Source of the DNA: Raphanus sativus
Lineage: Eukaryota; Streptophyta; Magnoliopsida; Brassicales; Brassicaceae
NCBI RefSeq assembly: GCF_000801105.2
Contig: NW_026615364.1
Coordinates: 1-64,000, forward strand
DNA: 64,000 bases
Direction: 5' to 3'
Shown: one piece after another, positions 10,630 to 21,299 of the stretch
Layout of the letters: the number at the start of each line of letters is the position of its first letter
Position numbering within the stretch: the stretch's first letter is position 1
The notes under the pieces: model-generated
What the model was told of the DNA's origin: nothing
Database searches by the model: none
What the model saw: the letters and a program-made list of their open reading frames with translations, nothing else
Program-made: the position numbers and the translations under genes

Positions 10630-12216
10630 ACTGCACATACATCTATCAGTTACTATATCACCTTTCCTCCCTCGTTTACACTCTTTTCTCATTGTCCTCT
10701 CTATTCGATATGCATGTGGCTCTGTGGCGTTGGGATCGACACCGAAAGTTTAAAACTTAGATATTTATTAAATCGTGGTGAGTCTCCAATGAGGATCGGG
10801 TGGAGAGAGTTGGATTTATACTTTCTACGGTGCGATTATCGACAGAGAAGTTTTATGTGGTGGATCTTGGTGTTGCTTCTCTTTCTCATCTCCAAGATCC
10901 GGATGGTTCACGGTGCGTCGGGCCTTCCCGAGAGTTCCTCGGCCTTGCTGGGTCGTCGGTCCTGAAGGTCTCTGTTTGAGGACGGTGGAGACGAGGTCTA
11001 GGGTTTTGCAAGTTATCCCTTGTGGTTGAGGGCTTGTCTTCTGGCTGTTGTGAGGAGTGCTGTTGATGGTGGATCTAGGTCAGATATGGCGGTTCCTTTA
11101 CTTATGAAAGTTATTCTGAGACAGAGGTCTTGTATGACCGGATTGAATCTGGAGAGGAGCGCAATTGACTAGTGTTTGCAGTCGTCGAGGTGTTAGCAGT
11201 AGGAGCGGAGGTTGAGTTTGAGGCTAGGTCTTTTGATCTATTTTTGTGGCTGCAAGGTTCCTCTAGGAGTGGCTCCACCTTAGAAGCTTCATCGGCGATG
11301 GATCTGTGGGTTGGTTTTGGACATACCAAAACCGGTGAAGTCAATAATGTGGTCCAATTCTGAGGAGATACTCATGACAACCAGAGTAGAAGGACTAGTG
11401 CTTTCGTAACTTTCTTTCCCACCCATCTGTTTAGCTTTCGAAAATCTTTAGCTTTACGTTTGTTGTATTGTTCCTTGTTCTGTCTCTTTTCTCTTTAGTT
11501 TGTCGCTTGTTTGATATCAGAGAGACGGTGTTGTATTCTGGAACATCATCTTCTTTTCCCCAGCATCTCATAGGGTAATAGAGGAAGGACCCATTAGAAA
11601 ATAGAAAACAGTTTTATTTGTTTTAAATTCAGAAAGAACGGAAATTACCATAAACCCTAGAGATGTTAAGTTATTTACAAGTTATATGGGTTATACCGGA
11701 GTGATGCCCGACCCGATTCGAACCGCCACCCAATTAGTTTTAAGATCAAAACCGAGACCAAGTTAACTCGTAACCGGTTCCACTTAACTCAATTTCAATT
11801 CGGTTCCTCTCAAATTTTGTATTTTCCCCTCTCTCTCAACGGAAATACTTACCAACCCTAGAACCCAAAATTGGTTAAGATTTCGAAATCTTTCTCCTAT
11901 GGAACTCTCTGATTTTGAATTTATTTTCGCGTCATACGTGAAACTAGAGGGGGTAAAAGGAAGGAGAATCCGACCCGTCAACAAAGGTTTATGATTTATC
12001 CAAGGGTTTAAGGTTTAGTATTTAGGGTTTAGGGTTTTTTTGACGGTATTAAATTTTTTTTTAAAGTTTTTTGTTTGCAACTAGTATTATATTTTATTTA
12101 TTTTATATTTTAATTTTAAAAACATAATTTAATTTGATAGTATTTTATTTCCTTTTTAAAAAGATACTAAATATGAAATAGTGAAATCCTATTGGTGGGT
12201 GAACTTGTAGGTTCAC
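10630..12216. other. Non-coding tail of unit B
   Basis: Copy of 6019-7604 with a few substitutions and a small indel (extra bases after CCTAGAGAT near 11665). The telomere-like patch (about 12003-12043) has one more perfect TTTAGGG than unit A. The same 8-bp inverted repeat ends at the junction with unit C. No gene seen. Confidence 0.6.
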
Positions 12217-13139
12217 CCTAGGGAATGTCAAGGATATCAGTTCGTCGTTCTCATTTTGTGAGATAGGACCCGAGACCGTCGTCCTAACTTGCATCTCCGT
12301 GGGGGTTATGGCTTCGGCGCCGTAGACTAGCGAAAAAGGGGTTTCCAGCATCGCCGTTTTAGGAGTAGTCCGATGAGCCCAGAGGACCCCGTGTAGTTCT
12401 TCTGTCCAATTTTCCTGAGAGCCTTCTAGTCGTTTCTTTAGCATGTTGACCACGGTTTTGGTCATAGACTTCGCTTGTCCATTGGATTGTGAATGCCTGG
12501 GTGTGGTGAAGGTCATCTTTATGCCACAGTCTTTGCATAACTTCTTGAAGTTGTAGCTTGTGAACTGTGATCCGTTGTCGGTGAAAATTTCTTACAGGAC
12601 CCAAAAGCGGGTGATCACGTTCGTCCACAGGAACTTACGGATCTGGAGATCCTTGATCTTACTGAGCGCTTCTGCTTCGATCCATTTCGAGAAGTAGTCA
12701 GTGACCAATAGGAAGAAAACCTTCTGACCCGACACCATAGGGAATTTCCCTACGATATCCATGCCCCATTTTCCGAAGGGCCTAGGGAAAATAATGGATT
12801 TGGGAGCTTAGAGACGGGGGCGTATCTCTGACATCGATTGCAGTGCTTGGCCTGCTTGTTGGTGTCTTTAGCCATCGTAGGCCAGTAGTATCCAACCCTT
12901 TTGGCTCTTAGCACCAAACTCCTTCCACTAGAGTGGGATCCGCAGTCTCCCTCATGGAGTTCCACGAGAATTCTCGCTGTTTCTCTGGGTGTAACGCATC
13001 GGAGGTATGGGCCAGAGAAGGATCTTCAGAATATTTTCCCTTTAGAGATGCAGTACCTGGCAGCTTCGGGTATTAGACTAGGGATCTCGCCGACAGCTCT
13101 CGTAGCCGAAGCACGTTACCTTGTTGTTGTTACGCTCAA
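12217..13139 (-). pseudogene. M integrase fragment, array unit C
   Basis: Third copy of the left-facing integrase remnant, with the same zinc-region motifs, the same internal stops and the same truncated 3' border as unit B. One base is missing at the unit junction (GGGAATGTCAAGG here, GGGAATGCTCAAGG at 7604), which lets the reading frame run into the tail of unit B. This is the copy nearest the reverse transcriptase of M at 14115, and probably derives from that same element. Confidence 0.83.
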
Positions 13140-13339
13140 ACACGGATTCGGAATAAAATCCCTTCTTGCTCTCTTTTTACGATTTCATATTTTATTTCTC
13201 GTTTATTTTCGTGTTCTTATTGCTTGGCGTGCGGTTTCTCAGAAATCTGGGACCTCTGGGAAATTAGGGTTTTCCTACTTTCCTAAAATATACGAAATAT
13301 TGACGGTGCGAATTTCGGATCCCACAACCATAAGTAACG

Positions 13340-14113
13340 TTTGTTATCTGCTCAGATCTTGGGCCTCCCAAACGTCACACATGTATTTGAACTTCACTGT
13401 GATGCTTGTAAGCTAGGGATTGGAGCCATGCTTAGCCAGTCAGGACGTCCCATCGCTTTCTTCAGAAAAAAATTGCTAGTTCCCGGGCTTGATATAGTAC
13501 ATACGATGTTAAATTTTATGCTATTTTATGCTTTGTAACACTTGGCAAGTCAGGATAAAATCTCATCACGCCATGCTTCCTGGATAGCATTCCTACAACA
13601 GTTTACCTTCGTGATCAAGCATAAGACTAATAAGGTAGCCGACGCGTCAAGTCGCAGACATTCTTTGGTAGCCACACTTCAGGTTTCAACGCCAGGGTTT
13701 GATGTGTTACCAGATCTATATGCAACCGACACCTTATTTTGGGACGATTTGGTCTTCATTAGAAGCTGGGACTCGGTCAGAGTTTGTGTTGCATGATGAT
13801 TATATCTTTCAGGGTACTTGTCTGTGCATTCCACAAGGCAGCCTTCGGCAAAAAATACATGAAGAAGGTCACGTCGGCGTGATAGAATGGTGCAGTTGGT
13901 GATGGACGCTTATTTTTGGCCGTCGTTGGGTTGTGATGTATCTCGTTTTTTCGAGAAGTATGTGGTTTGCCATCGTTCCAAAGGCCATGCTTCTAACTCC
14001 GGTTTGTATTTACCTCTTCCTATACCGATTCAACCATGGACCGACGTTAGTATGGATTTCATATTGGGTCTTCCTCGTACTCAATGGGGGCATGATTTAA
14101 TATTTGTAGTGGT
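13340..14113 (+). pseudogene. P: truncated chromovirus pol, unit C
   Basis: Third copy of P, cut short. RNase H and the integrase zinc region are present; the frame carries an extra one-base deletion near 13878 relative to the other copies. Homology stops within the integrase core just after GHDLIFVVV (about 14113), where the sequence changes to minus-strand reverse transcriptase of M. Confidence 0.83.
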
Positions 14114-14114
14114 T

Positions 14115-15038
14115 GTGATAAGAAAGGGGGAGTTGTGAGATAAACCTTGAGTTCGCTAAGGGCTGCTTCGCACTTCTCGGTCCAAGGAAGTCTTTTGGGT
14201 TCTTGAGGGTTTCAAAGAAGGCGTGAGACTTGTCGGAGAGCCTGGAAATAAACCTACTCAAGGCTGTCATCCTCCCAGTCAATTTCTGGACCTCCTTGAT
14301 TCCTCGGGGGAGGAATTTCTCGATTAGTTTTGATGCCCCGACGGGTTACAATATATGCGAGGAACTTCCTGGAGCTGACCCCAAATGAACATTTGGCAGG
14401 ATTGAGCTTCATATGATACTTCCGGAGAGTACAAAAAGCTTGATGTAGATGCAATATATGGTCCTCAGCCTCCAGATGTTTAACAAGCATGTCATCGATG
14501 TATACCTCCATAGTCTGTCCAATCTGGCCTGCGAACATTGTATTCACCAGCCTTTGGTAAGTGGACCCAGCGTTCTTCAGGCCGAAGGGCATGACCTTAT
14601 GACAATAGATCCCCCTTGATGCATAAACGAAGTTTTCTCCTGGTCTTCGGGGTGCATGAGTATTTGGTTGTAGCCAGAGAAGGCGTTCATAAAACTCATG
14701 AGCCGATGTCCTACTGTAGATCGACGAGTTTGTCGATATGAGTCAAGGGAAAGGGATCTTTCGGGCAAGACTTGTTAGGTCCGTGAAGTCTATGCAGACC
14801 CACCACTTTCCGTTCTTCTTTGTTTACTACTACCACATTGGCCAGCCATTCAGGGTACTGCACCTCACGGATGAACCCTGTGTCGAGCAGATTCTTGATC
14901 TCCTCATTTATAATCGCATCCCTTTCGGGGGTGAATTTCCTTTTCTTTTGTCTGACGGGCTGGTATGAGGGATCCACGTGTAGCTTGTGCATGATGATTT
15001 CTGGATCGATCCTCGACATGTTGGTATGGGACAAGGGA
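14115..15038 (-). pseudogene. Reverse transcriptase of element M
   Basis: Minus-strand RT remnant in at least three frames: the N-terminal part (DPSYQPVRQKKRKF, EEIKNLLDTGFIREVQYPEWLAN), the centre (MSFMNAFSGYNQILMHPEDQ) and the palm with the catalytic box YIDDM (MPFGLKNAGSTYQRLVN follows the usual FGLKNA motif). The catalytic YIDD is still readable but stops and frameshifts separate it from the N-terminus. The sequence ends after a connection-like segment (SRFISRLSDKSHAFF), with RNase H missing at the 14114 breakpoint. Confidence 0.85.
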
Positions 15039-15690
15039 AGCAGTCTGAGTTAGATCGGAGGAAGTCTATTAAACTCTTTGCCCCTCATCCAGTTTAGAGC
15101 CGATTTTGAGGTATTTAGCATGTTCCCCTTCGATCAAAAGCACGTCGTCCACGTCTTCGACCTCAAACTCTTCAGAATGTTGAGCCGAGACCTCCTCGTG
15201 ACGCTGCGATGGACTCCTAGTCTTCAGGGTGACTTCGTAGCATGTGCAGGAATTCACCTGATCCCCTTGGATTATCTTTATGCCCCAAGGCGTGGGGAAA
15301 TTGATCAACTGATGAAGCATCGAAGGGACGGCTTCCATGTCGTGGATCCAGGGTCATCCCAGGATCATGTTGTATGAAAACAGACAATCGACGACGAGGA
15401 ATCTGGTTGGCATGTTAATCCCTTCTGTGTAGACGGGGAGAGTCACTTCTCTGATAGTCTGTTTTACTTCTCCGCTGAACCCGATGAGTGAGACCACTCT
15501 CCATGTGAGGGCGTGTTCGTCTAGCCCTAGCTCTCGGTAGACGGTTTGAAAGATGATGTTGCCGGAGCTCCCGTTGTCCACCATAATCCTTCTTACTAGG
15601 CAATTCGCCACGGTTAGCGACACAACTAAGGCGTCGTGATGGAGAGCCAATACTCTTTCCTGATCCTCATGAGTGAAACTGATCTTGTCG
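15039..15690 (-). pseudogene. Aspartic protease region of element M
   Basis: The minus strand reads an aspartic-protease segment with the active-site motif written as MVDNGSSGNIIF; the usual DTGSS has Asn in place of Thr. The segment continues through a flap-like region (VSLIGFSGEVKQTI, LPVYTEGIN) to a stop after NMILG, then resumes in frame (WIHDMEAVPSMLHQ) toward the linker before RT. A retroviral-type protease would process Gag-Pol; the stop and frameshifts make this copy inactive. Confidence 0.8.
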
Positions 15691-16130
15691 GTATCATGAG
15701 GTCGATGAACCTTGCTTATTATCTTGAGTACCTCCTTTTATGGTTCCGTGGCTTATGCTATCTACATCTGACCCACCAGATATGACGTGAATCATCCGAC
15801 CCTGTCCCGGGTGGGTTGTGAAAGGTCTTACTGCTACCGCCCCTTTAGGTGCTTCCCGGTTGGATTCAGGCTCTGAGTCATTGTCTTCCATGTTGGGAGC
15901 CCGAATGGTTCTGGTCTTCTCGCGTGCTGCCCCATCTCCGTCGAATACTGGTGGTGGACGTGTGACTTCGGCTCCGAAGCCAGGTGCTTCTGGATTTTGC
16001 ATGGATCGGGTCTTGGCTCCGAAGCGATGCTTGTCGTTGCTCGTTGCGTTGAGAGTTCGATCCTGCGGACCGTCGGGTTGCCTTTGAGGCTTCGGGTAGA
16101 TCGTCTTGCTCGTCCGCCGTCACTACACTT
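15691..16130 (-). pseudogene. Gag remnant of element M (core deleted)
   Basis: Two overlapping minus-strand frames hold an Arg/Ser-rich Gag N-terminus and the Gag-protease linker (RMIHVISGGSDVDSISH, comparable to the GGSDIYQDS linker of element Q). The Gag core and zinc knuckle that should lie between them are missing, so most of gag has been deleted. The first ATG is near 16123, just inside the primer site. Confidence 0.65.
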
Positions 16131-16145
16131 AGTTTAGATTAGTCT

Positions 16146-16164
16146 CCTCCTTCTAGCGCCAAAC
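16146..16164 (-). promoter_or_regulatory. Primer-binding site of element M
   Basis: On the minus strand the LTR end ...CCTAACA is followed by GTTTGGCGCTAGAAGGAGG. The TTTGGCGC-type sequence beside the LTR is the usual primer-site style of Tat-like elements; the exact tRNA is not assigned. Confidence 0.6.
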
Positions 16165-16610
16165 TGTTAGGGGATTATCGTGTAAGTCCTTTTAGAGTAC
16201 TACGGAACGGAAGACGAGCCATGATTTTGTGAGTATTCGTGTTGATTTAGATCAAAGAGCTGGAACTACAATAGATCGGTGAACCCTAGTCTAGCCCGCC
16301 TAGCTCTAATATCTAAGTTTCAAAGTGTTGATCCCTTGTTCTAGAGTTTGAGCTCCCCTTATATAGTCATCCTTAGGTCGGGTTTAGTCGATCTGATTAA
16401 GAGTAACTCTTCTATATTCGAAAATATGAAGGTTCTCTTTATCGGAAGTTTTCCATTTTCCGGAGGAAAGGGTAGTTCCTAAGGTAGTTCCTGGAGTAGT
16501 TCTAGAGTTCCTTTCAGTGAAGACCTAGAGTATTCCTTAGCGGGGACCTGGAGGTCTAGGTCTTTTCCGGAGTCTGGAGGAAAGTGAAACCTAAGTATTT
16601 TCCCCCAACA
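16165..16610 (-). repeat. 5' LTR of element M
   Basis: A 446-bp TG...CA segment with inverted ends (TGTTGGGGG...CCCCTAACA on the minus strand). It contains a TATA-like box on the minus strand (CTATATAAGG, about 16358-16367) and adjoins the primer site. The probable target duplication on the right is AATAT (16611-16615). No second copy is present, so divergence cannot be measured. Confidence 0.82.
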
Positions 16611-16728
16611 AATATGAATCCAGTATGCACCTTAATTAACATTACTAAGAAAAAAATTGTTGTGCCATGAGGTAGTCAATGTATATTTCTTCCCAAACTC
16701 CATATTAAACTCTCAGCCTTGAAGTATT
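16611..16728. other. Short spacer between elements M and Q
   Basis: About 115 bp without coding signal. It ends with GTATT (16724-16728), the left target duplication of Q, and continues on the far side of Q at 28370. It is therefore older sequence split by the insertion of Q. Confidence 0.7.
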
Positions 16729-17272
16729 TGTCAGGGATTAAACTCACCTCCTGATTTTTAGGTCAGGTTAAAGTTTAGGAAAGAGGTTAGGGAAAGATAA
16801 CGCGGGCTGAATCCCGTAATAACTTATAGAATGAATTTGATTTGTATTGATTAATGTGGTAAAGAATGGTTACAAAAGATGTTTCTCTTGATGATTACAA
16901 AGATAAGGAAATGTTTAAGAGATGATGTGAATGATCGTAAAAGTGAATAAGGGTTGAATCGAATCCCCCTCTTTAGTCCTCGACCTTCTCTTTAAATAGC
17001 CTTGGACTTCTCTTGATTATCTTTAACTGATCTCCGAGATCTTCTCCGTTTGTTGAGAATCCGCAACAGCTCCGTTTGACCGGGTCCTGCGCTCCTTCTG
17101 TTATGATGTGAGCTTCCTCTTCACTGTGACCTCTTCGAAGATTGCCTTAGCTTCCAGCCTCCGGTTTCGTATTAAACCTTAGCTAAGGTCGCCGATTACG
17201 CGTTGGGCTTTATCTCGGCCAATAATTATTTTGGTTCTATCGTCAGCTAACAGGCCATATTTGGGCCCAACA
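16729..17272 (-). repeat. 3' LTR of element Q
   Basis: 544 bp; on the minus strand TGTTGGGCCC...CCCTGACA. It is closely similar to the 545-bp copy at 27820-28364, with scattered substitutions and single-base indels. A TATA-like CTATTTAAAG (minus strand) occurs in both copies (about 16990-16999 here). A GCTGGGGGCAAC polypurine tract lies immediately inside. Confidence 0.93.
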
Positions 17273-17287
17273 GTTGCCCCCAGCTTT
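17273..17287 (-). promoter_or_regulatory. Polypurine tract of element Q
   Basis: On the minus strand AAAGCTGGGGGCAAC ends exactly at the 3' LTR start. This purine-rich tract would prime second-strand synthesis and confirms that Q runs leftward. Confidence 0.75.
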
Positions 17288-17716
17288 CGAGATTAGACTT
17301 CGTTATTCTCGGGAGCTAGACCTAGCCGTCCAGCCTAGATCTTCTGGTTGAGATAATGATTACTGGCTATCTCAACCATATATATATTCATGCTCGATCG
17401 GACGGCTGTAGTTTTTCTTTAATTAAATCGACGGTTCAGATTAAAGAGAGTTTGAAATGTGGTTCCGATTTTCGAGACGTGATGGGATATAAAGCTGGAG
17501 AATTAACTGCTTGTCTCTCCACTTCTCCACGCCTCTCGACGGTTTCCAAGGTAACTCTCCTCTTTCCTTTATTTTACTGCGTTTTTGCTATTATTTTTTT
17601 ATCCGCTTCTTGATCGAACTAGTTCTTCGCTCTTAACCTCTCTCTGAGATTTCGTTCTTGCTAACTTAGTCCGATTCCCCTCTTTTGCTTCCTATTCTCT
17701 TTCCCCTTTACTATCA

Positions 17717-20213
17717 TGAGTCAAAAAGAAGGTTCCGGCGGGTTCAAATCTCTGCTTCCGGTGCTCGCATTATGAAGGTTAAGCGAGAGCCGGCGAAAAG
17801 ATGAAGACGCCAAGAAGAAGAAAGTTAAAGACTCGATCGGAGCAAGAGTCAAGAGGATGAAGAAGAAAGGTGGCAAGAGCGCCTCCTCTGGACCTCACTT
17901 TCCCTCGCTCTTGAAGAGTCAAGACGTCGTCAACTTACCGTTTCAAGCTCACGGCAAGAGTGACCTAGCTAGAGCTTGTACCGAAGACGAAACCCCCGAA
18001 ACCGTTCCGGAGGGTTGGTTCTGTGTTCATGAGAAGTATATCTCTAAGTGCCATCTTAGGTTCCCTCTCCCCACCCTCTTGCTAGATCTCCTAGATCACT
18101 ATCAACTGGCCCTTCCCCAACTTTGTCCCTCGGTTATCCGAGTGATAAACGGATTCATCACTAGGGCCAAGGAAGAAGAGTTATTGTGGGGTTGACCGAG
18201 CTGATGAGTCTCTTCTCGATAAAGGAGAGTACTTCCAAGGATGGCGGAAGCGGTACCTACTACCTCCCCTGTCGTCCAGGGCTAGGCGTCTTCAAATTTA
18301 CGGCCAGTGATGATGACTGGCGGAAGAAGTACTTTTATGTCAAGATTGACCCTTCGACGGTTCCTGTAGGCCGAGACCTCAGGACCTCTTGGTCTGACAT
18401 TTCTGGTTAGGATTTTAGGGATGTGTTTGCATATTTATTTTTGCTTATCGTGATGTGCTAACTGTCTTTGATTCTTTTTGCAGAGATTAAGGACCCTATC
18501 AAGTTGTCTGGCAAACTTACCAGAGCTCTCCACCGGAAGCTGCAGCACAGCCCCAATACCTGGGTAGCTTACACTACCACGAGAGTCGGATCAGCTAGGT
18601 TCCCTGAACGATACAAGGCTTCCTTTCCTGATTCAGTTTCAGTTGCCGGTTTAGAAGGTAACCTTCCTTTATTGATTTTAGTTTTCAATGTTTGAATTTT
18701 TTCTCATGAGGTTAATGATTCTCTTCATGATTCAGTCTCTGAAGGTGAATCGGTATTTGAAGTCTCGTCTGGAGCCAGTACCTCTGAAAAGACTCAGTCA
18801 CAGAAGATGCCTATTCAGCCCTCGTTCCGTTCCAGGGGTAGATCGACCAAGGCTGCCAGCTCCTCTCGAGGAAGCGACAAGAACCAAGGAGGATCCTTCC
18901 TCAGCTCTGTGAAGGAAGTCCTCGATGATGGAGGCTCTGCTCCTGCTAAAGATGTTGGTCCTTCGGAGCCCAGAGTTCAGGAAGTTGGTCTTCCCTCCGA
19001 GGTTCCGGTGACGGAAGCTGATCCTCAAATGGCGAGAGGATCCTCCAGAATTTGAGCCTCCGAGGAGCAAGAGGTCCCGGACCGACCAAGTTGACAGACC
19101 TTCGAGGTCTTCCTCCTCCTCTTCTAGAGGGGGACCGTTGGCTGGAACTTTGCTCACTCGAAGCCTGGGTCAGTTTTGGATGATTCGTGGGGTTTGGCTA
19201 CGCTGATGAGGCATATGAAGAGAACCGGGTGTTCCCTCCCCTCGATCTCCAACCTCACGAATAAGGATGAGTATGTTGAGATTGCCCATTACATGGGTCA
19301 GGTACGAATTTTATTTTCAACTTTTAGCTTAATTCTTTTTTGGAAGATGTTCACTAAATCATTGTTTTTGTTTTTGTAGCTGGCTGGCGCTATTAACAGG
19401 GCTCAGTTCAAGTTTGAGGACACTGTGCACAATGCCCCCAGCGCTGAAGAATTAGCTCAGGTTACTGATCTAGTCAAGGCACCAAGACTGAACTCAACCA
19501 GACTCGGGCTCTGATCTCGGAACTTCAAGCTGAGGTCAAGAGACTTGGCTCCAAGGCTGATGTTCAGCAAGGGACGATCGAGAGCCAAGCGATTGACATC
19601 CAGGTGAAGAACAGGAAGATTGGGGAGTTGGATGCTGCTCGGAAGATAGCCGAGTACCAGGTCAAAGACTGATTGCTTCGTCCCAAGACAGCCAGAAGAA
19701 CAGGAAGCTGAGGTCAGTTGGCTGTTAGGAGAGAAAGAAAGAGGTAGCTGATGCCTACAACAAGATCTTGGCCTCCGTGAAGGAGAAGTTTGCAAGAAGA
19801 AGGATGAGGTCGAGCTCCAGATTTATGCTCAAGAGCTTCAGGCCAACACCGAGCTTTTGAAGGATATGCTGGAAAATGAATCCAGATGCTGAGGACGAGT
19901 ATAATCGTCTAATGACCTTGATGCCGGAGGCGGCTGCTGCGTACGAGAAGGCGCAAGTCTCGGACTTCTCGATCAGCAAGCTTCCTCTTCCTCAACTCTC
20001 TGAGAGCTCAGGTACTTTCGAGATAATATGTTCAATCTCCCCTTTTCTGGAGAGTACGGTTCTAACTTAGGTTTGGTGGACCCTGATTTAGCTCCAATCG
20101 AGGCGTCCGAATGGGCGATGATAAGGAGGCAGGAGGGAGGTTCCTGCCAAGAAGGTGAACCAGCTGAAGGAGATAAGAGTGTCGGAGGAGCTCCGTGATG
20201 ATGATGTCTAAGA
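17717..20213 (+). pseudogene. Antisense intron-containing gene (aORF) inside Q
   Basis: A gene-like region on the plus strand, opposite to gag-pol. Basic, Lys-rich N-terminus, then a conserved block (EGWFCVHEKYISKCHLRFPLP at about 18017-18079, ITRAKEEE, KKYFYVKIDPSTVPVG), a Ser/Arg-rich middle and a long Lys/Glu/Gln coiled-coil-like C-terminus. Three GT-AG introns keep the frame: 18406-18483, 18658-18735 and 19302-19379. Frameshifts near 17760, 18190, 19045 and 19480 and later stops break it. A TATA-like ATATAAAG at about 17488 could be its promoter. Tat-lineage elements are known to carry extra ORFs after integrase, some antisense; function is unknown, and no enzyme motif was seen. Confidence 0.7.
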
Positions 20214-20639
20214 GCTGAGGCTCTTTAAATGTTGTTTCCATGACTTTTGCCCAAGGGGCTTTTAATTTCGTTTATGTTTACCAGATTTGCAGCCTGAGGA
20301 GGCTTTTAAACCTTGACTTATTTTAGGGTCTTCGGAACCTTGGTAGCCTGGGGAGGCTTTTAAACCCTTTTTATCTGAATTTGGTTTTTATTTTCGTTCC
20401 AAGTCTTTCATTTGACTTAGTCATTTTTTGGATGAGTTCGAACTTTGTTAAGAGTTTCAATAGGAAGAGGTTTAGTGAATCCTCAGAATTAGATCTCGGG
20501 TTTTATGATAAGTCTAGAAGACTTGGATTGTCTTAGTTCCTTAAGAGGAATTCTTAGAATATCGAGATTAGCTCAAGGTTTTAGGAACCTGAGTTCGGTT
20601 TGGGCTCTCTTTTGAGAGTGGTTCGGGGAACATGAATTC

Positions 20640-21065
20640 GTTTGTGGGATTTTAAGACCCTTCAAGACTTGCTTAGGATTTTAAGACCTTTTGAGATTTG
20701 ATAAGGATTTTAAGACCTTTGTATTTTGTTAAGGATTTCAAGACCTTAGGTTCAGATCCGTGGAGACCTGTTTTAGTTTGAGGGTTTTAAGACCTTAGGT
20801 TCGATCTGTGGAGACCTGATTTTGTCTGAAGGATTTTAAGACCTTAGGTTCAGATCCGTGGGACCTGTTTTAGTTTGAGGGTTTTAGACCTTAGTTCAGA
20901 TCTGTGGAGACCTGATTTTGTCTGAAGGATTTTAAGACCTTGGTGGTTTCTAAGGATTTAAGACCTTAGCTTAAGTTTATCAGTTTAGATTTCGTTTGAA
21001 GATTTTAAGACCTTTGAAAGTCATTAAGGGTTTTAAGACCTTAGGTCAGGTTCTTGGGGACCCGA
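20640..21065. repeat. Tandem repeats in the 3' untranslated region of Q
   Basis: About a dozen recurrences of GATTTTAAGACCTT-like units; the best-kept part (20735-20945) alternates GATCCGTGGAGACCTG and TTTGTCTGAAGGATTTTAAG in a period of roughly 60 bp. It lies between integrase and the antisense gene, a position where Tat elements are known to grow variable tandem repeats. The stretch from 20214 to 20639 before it carries looser versions of the same words (TTTTAAACC, AGGCTTTTAA) and no gene. Confidence 0.8.
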
Positions 21066-21299
21066 ATTGTTGAAGAGTCAAGGTATCGAAAATAATTGCT
21101 TTATTGATAATTGAATACATGGTATCATAACAATCATACAATTGGTATCATAATGATCATACAATTGCTGCTTGGGCTATGTGATTTTAATCAGACATAT
21201 GCCCCCTTTGGTCATGGTGAACAGAGTGTTGAAATGAGGTTGGGGCTGCACTCATGACGGAGTTGCCTACGTACCCAGTCAAGGGATCAAGCCTAACGT

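Larger units (their letters stand above)
3381..14113. repeat. Three-copy tandem array of a chimeric 4.6-kb retroelement block
   Basis: Matching landmarks recur at 3521/8133/12750, 4112/8724/13341, 5134/9746 and 6103/10714, giving periods of 4612 and 4617 bp. Each unit reads: left-facing M integrase piece, about 200 bp of filler, right-facing chromovirus P (RNase H, integrase), putative P LTR, and a non-coding tail with a telomere-like motif. Unit A (3381-7604) has lost its left end to insertion N, unit B (7605-12216) is complete, and unit C (12217-14113) stops inside P integrase, where it meets the RT of M. By eye the copies differ by only a few bases per kb. Stop codons inside the integrase pieces are shared between units. 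Confidence 0.93.
14115..16610 (-). mobile_element. Element M: 5' half of a degenerate Tat-like Ty3/gypsy element
   Basis: Left-facing element with a 446-bp LTR (16165-16610), a primer-site-like sequence, a gag remnant, protease and reverse transcriptase. It is cut at about 14114 by the P fragment of array unit C. The integrase pieces repeated through the array have the same orientation and family, so they are likely its displaced 3' part; the RNase H region and 3' LTR are missing. Protein motifs resemble element Q (GGSD before protease, same style of RT and integrase), placing M in the Tat group by inference. Confidence 0.8.

Noticed and set aside
14738..15377. Plus-strand frames of 76-99 codons opposite M RT and protease
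   Set aside because: Shadows of the RT/protease frame on the minus strand.
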